DNA of 27,093 bases, taken from Bacteroidota bacterium (GTDB taxonomy: Bacteria > Bacteroidota > Bacteroidia > Flavobacteriales_F > PHOS-HE28). The notes beneath the pieces are model-generated. The model worked only from the letters and a program-made list of their open reading frames with translations. It searched no databases and had not been told where the DNA came from. Below, piece by piece: positions 23,712-27,093 of the stretch; within the stretch, counting starts at the first letter, position 1, and the number at the start of each line of letters is the position of its first letter. The position numbers and the translations under genes were made by a program. The DNA lies in contig JAEZDL010000242.1 of the NCBI GenBank assembly GCA_023418095.1, positions 1 to 27,093 of the forward strand. The letters run 5' to 3'.

Positions 23712-24755
23712 CTACTCCCCGCCACGCAACCGCTCCACTTCCTTTTCCAGCTGATCGATGCGTTTCTGTAGCTCCGGCAGGTTGCGGTAGATCACATAAC
23801 TGCGCTTGTATTCACTGATCTTGAAGGCCGGCGATCCCTGCACGGTGGAACCATTCTCGATGTTCGATCCGATCCCGCTCTGCGCCGCGATGCGCACATG
23901 ATCACCGATCTGCAAGTGCCCGGCGATGCCGACCTGTCCGCCGATCTGGCAATGATCACCCACCTTGCTGCTCCCGGCGATGCCGGTCTGTGAAACGATC
24001 ACGTTGTGCCGGCCGATCTCGGCGTTGTGGCCGATCTGGATCAGGTTATCCAGCTTGGTGCCTTTGCCGATGATCGTATGGCCGATCGTGGCCCGATCGA
24101 TGGTGGTGTTCGCACCTACCTCCACATTGTCCTCGAGGATCACATTGCCCACTTGTGGCATCTTCTCGTACACGCCATCCTTATCGGGCACGAAGCCGAA
24201 ACCATCGGCCCCGATCACGGCACCGCTGTGGATCACACAGTTCCTGCCGATCACCATCTGGTCGTAGATCTTCACACCGGCATTGATCCGCGTTCCCGCA
24301 CCGATCCGTGTGCGATCACCGATGTAACTGTTCGGGAAGATCTTCACGCCATCTTCGATCACCACTTCCTCGCCGATGTAGCAGAACGCACCGATGTAGA
24401 CATTGCTTCCGATCCGCGCGGTGGGGCTCACAAAGCTCGGTTGTTCGATCCCCTGCTTGTTATAGCGCAGCCCGCTTTGCAGTTCGAGCAGATGGGTGAA
24501 CGCACGGCGCGCATCTTCAACCTTGATCAGCGTAAGGCTTTTGGGGATCGGCTTGATCGGGTGGAAATTCCCATCCACCACTACGATCGTGGCCTTGGTG
24601 CTGTAAATGTGTTCCGTGTATTTCGGATTGGCCAGGAAGGTGAGCGTGCCCGTGCGCGCTTCTTCGATCTTGGCCAGATCGCTTACCAGCACCTGCGGAT
24701 CACCATCGATCGCGCCGTCCAGGATGTCGGCGATCTGTGCGGCGGTGAATTGCAT
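23712..24755 (-). CDS. lpxD: UDP-3-O-acylglucosamine N-acyltransferase LpxD
   Basis: 347-residue trimeric acyltransferase that adds the second (N-linked) 3-hydroxyacyl chain to UDP-3-O-acyl-glucosamine, the third step of lipid A synthesis. The N-terminal uridine-binding domain (1-~100) shows TGTLTFLANPKYTEHIY (35-51). A left-handed beta-helix of hexapeptide repeats covers ~105-315, with NLIQIGHNAEIG holding catalytic H243 and GADGFGFVPD at 182-191. The C-terminus is a short coiled coil, LQKRIDQLEKEVERLRGG (about 329-346), typical of LpxD. Start ATG 24755 is 9 bp behind the DUF2911 stop, so the two are probably co-transcribed. Confidence 0.97.
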   Translation of the reverse strand: MQFTAAQIADILDGAIDGDPQVLVSDLAKIEEARTGTLTFLANPKYTEHIYSTKATIVVVDGNFHPIKPIPKSLTLIKVEDARRAFTHLLELQSGLRYNKQGIEQPSFVSPTARIGSNVYIGAFCYIGEEVVIEDGVKIFPNSYIGDRTRIGAGTRINAGVKIYDQMVIGRNCVIHSGAVIGADGFGFVPDKDGVYEKMPQVGNVILEDNVEVGANTTIDRATIGHTIIGKGTKLDNLIQIGHNAEIGRHNVIVSQTGIAGSSKVGDHCQIGGQVGIAGHLQIGDHVRIAAQSGIGSNIENGSTVQGSPAFKISEYKRSYVIYRNLPELQKRIDQLEKEVERLRGGE

Positions 24756-24764
24756 GGGCGCAAG

Positions 24765-25316
24765 TTACCGCCCGATCGGAACAGCCACCTGTACAAGATC
24801 CCATTCCAGGATCATCTGCGCAGGAGCTTGATCTTCGAACCGGATGGTGAATTGCTGTACCGTATCGGCAAGGTCGGTCACGGGCACCTGCACGCTGGCG
24901 ACATCGGCTTCGGGATCACGGCTGGCGCTGCCGCCACTGCCAACGCCCCACATGTACTGCTTCTCATTCAAGATCACCGTCCACCGATCCCGATCGGGGA
25001 TCGACCAGAGGGTGTACTTGCCGGCGGCGATCTTTTCTTCACCAAAGGTGATATCCTGGTTGGTCGTGAAACGGGTCGCTTCGTTCGCGCCGGTGCGCCA
25101 CACTTGTTTGTATGGAACCAAGGAGCCGAAGATGACCCGGCCTTTCTTCGATGGGCGGCTGTAGGTCACTTCGATCTGCAGATCACCATCCTTGAAGATC
25201 ACGGTCTCTTCGGGGCTCGCCTTCTTCGTCTGCTCCTTCATCCGCTGGAATGCGAAATAGCCGATCACGCCGAGGATCGCGATGGTGATGAGGGACCACT
25301 TCAGGAACTTGCCCAT
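24765..25316 (-). CDS. DUF2911 family membrane-anchored protein
   Basis: 183-residue protein with one N-terminal membrane helix (about 6-24, LKWSLITIAILGVIGYFAF), then a short charged linker and a DUF2911 beta domain facing the periplasm. Family signatures are VTYSRPSKKGRVIFGSLVPY (quoted core SRPSKKGR), VWRTGANEAT, AAGKYTLWSIP and WTVILN. DUF2911 proteins are common in Bacteroidota; no biochemical role is established that I know of. It lies between an HD-domain gene (53-bp gap) and lpxD (9-bp gap), so it travels with the lipid A genes and could serve the envelope, which is inference from position only. A TACCTTCA box lies 24-31 bp upstream. Confidence 0.9.
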   Translation of the reverse strand: MGKFLKWSLITIAILGVIGYFAFQRMKEQTKKASPEETVIFKDGDLQIEVTYSRPSKKGRVIFGSLVPYKQVWRTGANEATRFTTNQDITFGEEKIAAGKYTLWSIPDRDRWTVILNEKQYMWGVGSGGSASRDPEADVASVQVPVTDLADTVQQFTIRFEDQAPAQMILEWDLVQVAVPIGR

Positions 25317-25339
25317 TTGGCGGAAGGATTAGATGGGGC

Positions 25340-25347
25340 TGAAGGTA
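25340..25347 (-). promoter_or_regulatory. Candidate -7 promoter box of the DUF2911 - lpxD pair
   Basis: Minus-strand TACCTTCA, 24-31 bp upstream of the DUF2911 ATG. It shares TACCTTC with the boxes ahead of the trans-sulfuration gene and lpxC-fabZ. Weak on its own. Confidence 0.22.
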
Positions 25348-25369
25348 AGCGGGTGAGGGTGAAATGCGA

Positions 25370-26587
25370 TCACTCCTTCAACCACCTCGGCCACGCCAGA
25401 TACCATTTCTCCACCGGCCGGCTCAGCGCGCGGATGCCGAGGTTGTCGCTCGCTTCGGCTATGTCGCGCAACGATCCGTCCTTGTAGAGAAGTTCGATCC
25501 GATCGGTGGTGGGGTCATATGCGTTGTTGACGATGCGATCGGTGAGCACGAATCGATCGGCGTCCCCGATCGGGATCTGCAGTTGTGACGCGACTTTCTT
25601 CTTCAGATCAGAGATCCGCTGTTGGTCCCAAGGTCCATCCTGGATCATGATCCGAAGGTTCCGGCGCAGGACGAGATCGCTGGAAAGGGTCGAAAGCACT
25701 TTGTCAGGATGATCCATCCACACTTTCACCGCACCCATGATGTCGTGATCATCGAGCGTCAGGAAATCGTGCAGCACGGCTGGATCCTTGAAGGATCCGC
25801 GATCGTGGCGGCTGCGCAGGAAACGCGTGAGCGCGGGTGAAGCGAAAAGGTCCGATCCGTCCATGGCGAGCTGCTTCGCACGGCGGAGCGTTTCCACCAG
25901 CATCTGCTCACACGCTACAACGGTCTTATGCAGGTAGACCTGCCAATACATCAGCCTGCGCGCAACCAGGAATTTTTCGATCGAATAGATCGCCTTTTCC
26001 TCCACCACCAAACGATCGTCCACGATCTGCAGCATCTTCAGGATGCGATCGCCGCCGATCACGCCTTCGCTTACGCCGGTGTAGAAACTATCGCGGTTCA
26101 GGTAATCGATCCGATCCACATCAAGCTGGCTGCTCACGAGCTGGTGCAACGCGCGGCGCGGATGTTGATCGCGGAAGATCGCGAGGCCGGTCTCCATGGC
26201 GCCATCGAACTGGTCGTTAAGCGCATCCATCACCAGTGCACTCACATCCTCGTGCGCGATACCTTCCACGATGCTGTGCTCCAGCGCGTGGCTGAAAGGG
26301 CCGTGGCCGACATCGTGCAGCAGGATCGCGATCGATGCACCGATCTCTTCCTCTTCAGTGATCGAATGGCCCTTGTAACGCAGCGTTTTGATCGCTTCGC
26401 CGATCAGGTGCATGGCCCCCAGTGCGTGATGGAAACGCGTGTGCAACGCGCCAGGATAGACCAGGTGCCCCACGCCGAGCTGCTTGATGTAGCGCAACCG
26501 CTGGAACCACGGATGATCAATGAGCGCCAGGATCCGCGCATGCGGCACGGTGATGAAGCCGTAGATCGGATCGTTGAGGATCTTCAT
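25370..26587 (-). CDS. HD-domain phosphohydrolase (dGTPase-like)
   Basis: 405-residue cytosolic HD-superfamily hydrolase related to dNTP triphosphohydrolases. The N-terminus NDPIYGFI and HPWFQRLRYIKQLG are typical of this subgroup. Metal-site residues are H53/H54 (TRFHHALGAMHL), H91-D92 (LLHDVGHGPFSHALEH) and D156/D158 (SSQLDVDRIDYLNRDS). All are intact, so an active phosphohydrolase is likely; the substrate (dNTP or other nucleotide) is not resolved. Genes of this type sit ahead of lpxD in many Bacteroidota (from memory), as here with DUF2911 in between. It is the first gene of the minus-strand run and is divergent from the PorX-like gene across a 409-bp gap. Confidence 0.93.
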   Translation of the reverse strand: MKILNDPIYGFITVPHARILALIDHPWFQRLRYIKQLGVGHLVYPGALHTRFHHALGAMHLIGEAIKTLRYKGHSITEEEEIGASIAILLHDVGHGPFSHALEHSIVEGIAHEDVSALVMDALNDQFDGAMETGLAIFRDQHPRRALHQLVSSQLDVDRIDYLNRDSFYTGVSEGVIGGDRILKMLQIVDDRLVVEEKAIYSIEKFLVARRLMYWQVYLHKTVVACEQMLVETLRRAKQLAMDGSDLFASPALTRFLRSRHDRGSFKDPAVLHDFLTLDDHDIMGAVKVWMDHPDKVLSTLSSDLVLRRNLRIMIQDGPWDQQRISDLKKKVASQLQIPIGDADRFVLTDRIVNNAYDPTTDRIELLYKDGSLRDIAEASDNLGIRALSRPVEKWYLAWPRWLKE

Positions 26588-26624
26588 GAAGGGGCAAAGG
26601 TCGCACGGCAGGAGAGAATGTGCA

Positions 26625-26646
26625 GGGGCGGATGATCATCCGCCCC
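26625..26646. repeat. 22-bp perfect palindrome in the HD / PorX-like divergent gap
   Basis: GGGGCGGATGA followed directly by its reverse complement TCATCCGCCCC. It lies 38 bp upstream of the HD-gene ATG. GGGGCGG...CCGCCCC hairpins of this style are interspersed repeats in many bacterial genomes (from memory), so this may be a mobile or REP-like copy rather than an operator. Confidence 0.75.
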
Positions 26647-26690
26647 GTAACGTGATCGTTGGCCGTGCGACGGACGGGAACCTGCGCCCC

Positions 26691-26815
26691 GGATGGGAGC
26701 GGCAGCTTGCCGAAGGAACGGCGTTGCGGGCATGCGAGCGAGGAGGCGACCGGAGGAAGCCACCGCAGCCGCAATGCACGCCGCCGGGCCGAGGCAACTA
26801 CAGCGGACAGCCGGA
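26691..26815 (+). repeat. Possible diverged repeat copy D (AGCGGACAGCCGG end)
   Basis: Begins GGATGGGAGCGG and ends ACTACAGCGGACAGCCGG, matching the two ends of copy C (GGGATAGAAGCGG and ACTTGCAGCGGATAGCCCGG) around a longer GC-rich interior. This match is weaker than between copies A, B and C. The surrounding 26588-26996 gap has no convincing gene. Confidence 0.4.
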
Positions 26816-26842
26816 TAAGGCGCCTAGAGAGCAGTCATGAGT

Positions 26843-26906
26843 CGGAAGTCTTGAGTCATGAGTCTGTTCGGATCCTGGACGCACGACTCATGACCCAAGA
26901 CTCACG
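26843..26906. repeat. Long inverted repeat built on TCATGAGTC
   Basis: The arm at 26843-26864 and the arm at 26885-26906 pair at 19 of 22 positions around a 20-nt loop. Each arm is made of repeated AGTC-TTGAGTCATGAGTC-type units (another partial unit at 26833-26842), so it looks like amplified short words. It lies about 90-155 bp upstream of the PorX-like start. Confidence 0.75.
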
Positions 26907-26996
26907 ACTTGGGCTCTCCCTAACTTCACACCTTGAACAAGAACAGGGCAACTTCCCCGATCGGATCACGTTGCCTCATGAAACGATACACTTGAT

Positions 26997-27093
26997 ATGA
27001 CAGCGAACATTCTTTGGGCCGATGATGAGATCGATCTGCTGCGGCCGCATGTGCTTTTTCTGGAGCAGAAAGGTTACGGCGTGGATACGGTGA
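26997..27093 (+). CDS. porX: PorX-like response regulator, 5' part only
   Basis: The first 32 codons of a gene that runs off the window. The translation shows ILWADDEIDLLRPHVLFLEQ followed by KGYGV, which matches the receiver-domain start of PorX (usually ILWVDDEIDLLKPH...FLE-KGY), the Bacteroidota response regulator fused to a PglZ/alkaline-phosphatase-like domain that controls T9SS genes. The DDE acidic pocket for Mg is present; the phosphoacceptor Asp would lie beyond the end. The start is ATG 26997, directly where homology begins. The PorX identity is based on the distinctive DEIDLL-x-PH-x-x-FLE pattern and cannot be confirmed without the C-terminal domain. Confidence 0.72.
   Translation, partial: MTANILWADDEIDLLRPHVLFLEQKGYGVDTV

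Noticed and set aside
24006..25487. 493-codon open frame on the plus strand opposite lpxD and DUF2911
   Set aside because: It is antisense to two well-supported genes and rich in His, Asp and Arg, as expected when GATC-rich, GC-rich coding DNA is read backwards. No domain is recognisable.
26971..26994. TTG ... TACACTTG as a promoter for the PorX-like gene
   Set aside because: The spacing is only 13 bp and the box ends 2 bp before the ATG, which would give a leaderless start; not convincing.
26574..27000. Small open frames (88, 85 and 113 codons) between the HD and PorX-like genes
   Set aside because: They translate GC-rich palindromic repeats and have no protein-like features.

Overview
The window looks like chromosomal DNA of a GC-rich member of the Bacteroidota. 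The evidence is: a fused lpxC-fabZ gene in an lpxD / lpxC-fabZ / lpxA / efp lipid A cluster; a DUF2723 (GT117-type) membrane protein; PorP/SprF and PorE-like outer-membrane proteins; type IX secretion (T9SS) cargo with both type B and type A C-terminal sorting domains; and the start of a PorX-like T9SS regulator. Genus cannot be fixed by eye; high GC fits Bacteroidota known mainly from environmental or wastewater genomes (inference).

Layout. 51-4119 (+): a giant GT117/DUF2723 membrane protein and a NodB-type polysaccharide deacetylase. 4100-15134 (-): a tightly coupled three-gene surface module, read as a 2635-residue adhesin with 30 tandem repeats and a type B sorting domain, then a PorP/SprF protein (ATGA overlap), then a TPR / beta-propeller / regulatory-fold / OmpA protein resembling PorE (TGATG overlap). 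15269-17335 (-): a T9SS-secreted M43 metalloprotease. 17421-18560 (-): a trans-sulfuration PLP enzyme. 18561-19898: a lower-GC accessory patch holding an UPF0175/DUF3368 antitoxin-toxin pair and the N-terminal stub of a Fic gene, flanked by inverted copies of a short interspersed repeat. 19899-26587 (-): EF-P, an orphan ABC ATPase, LpxA, LpxC-FabZ, LpxD, a DUF2911 protein and an HD-domain phosphohydrolase. 26588-26996: a gene-free stretch with several palindromic repeats. 26997 to the end (+): the first 32 codons of a PorX-like response regulator.

How it fits together. Most of the window concerns the cell envelope. The lpx cluster makes the acylated glucosamine precursors of lipid A. The T9SS (core genes not in this window) would export the adhesin and the protease. 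The SprF-like and PorE-like proteins encoded immediately behind the adhesin are the likely dedicated export/anchoring partners for it. The most notable points are the repeat architecture of the adhesin (two subtypes placed in pairs, and extra cysteines that appear in pairs), an EF-P whose loop tip is Asn instead of Lys/Arg, a family of short interspersed repeats in the intergenic gaps, and a strong excess of GATC.
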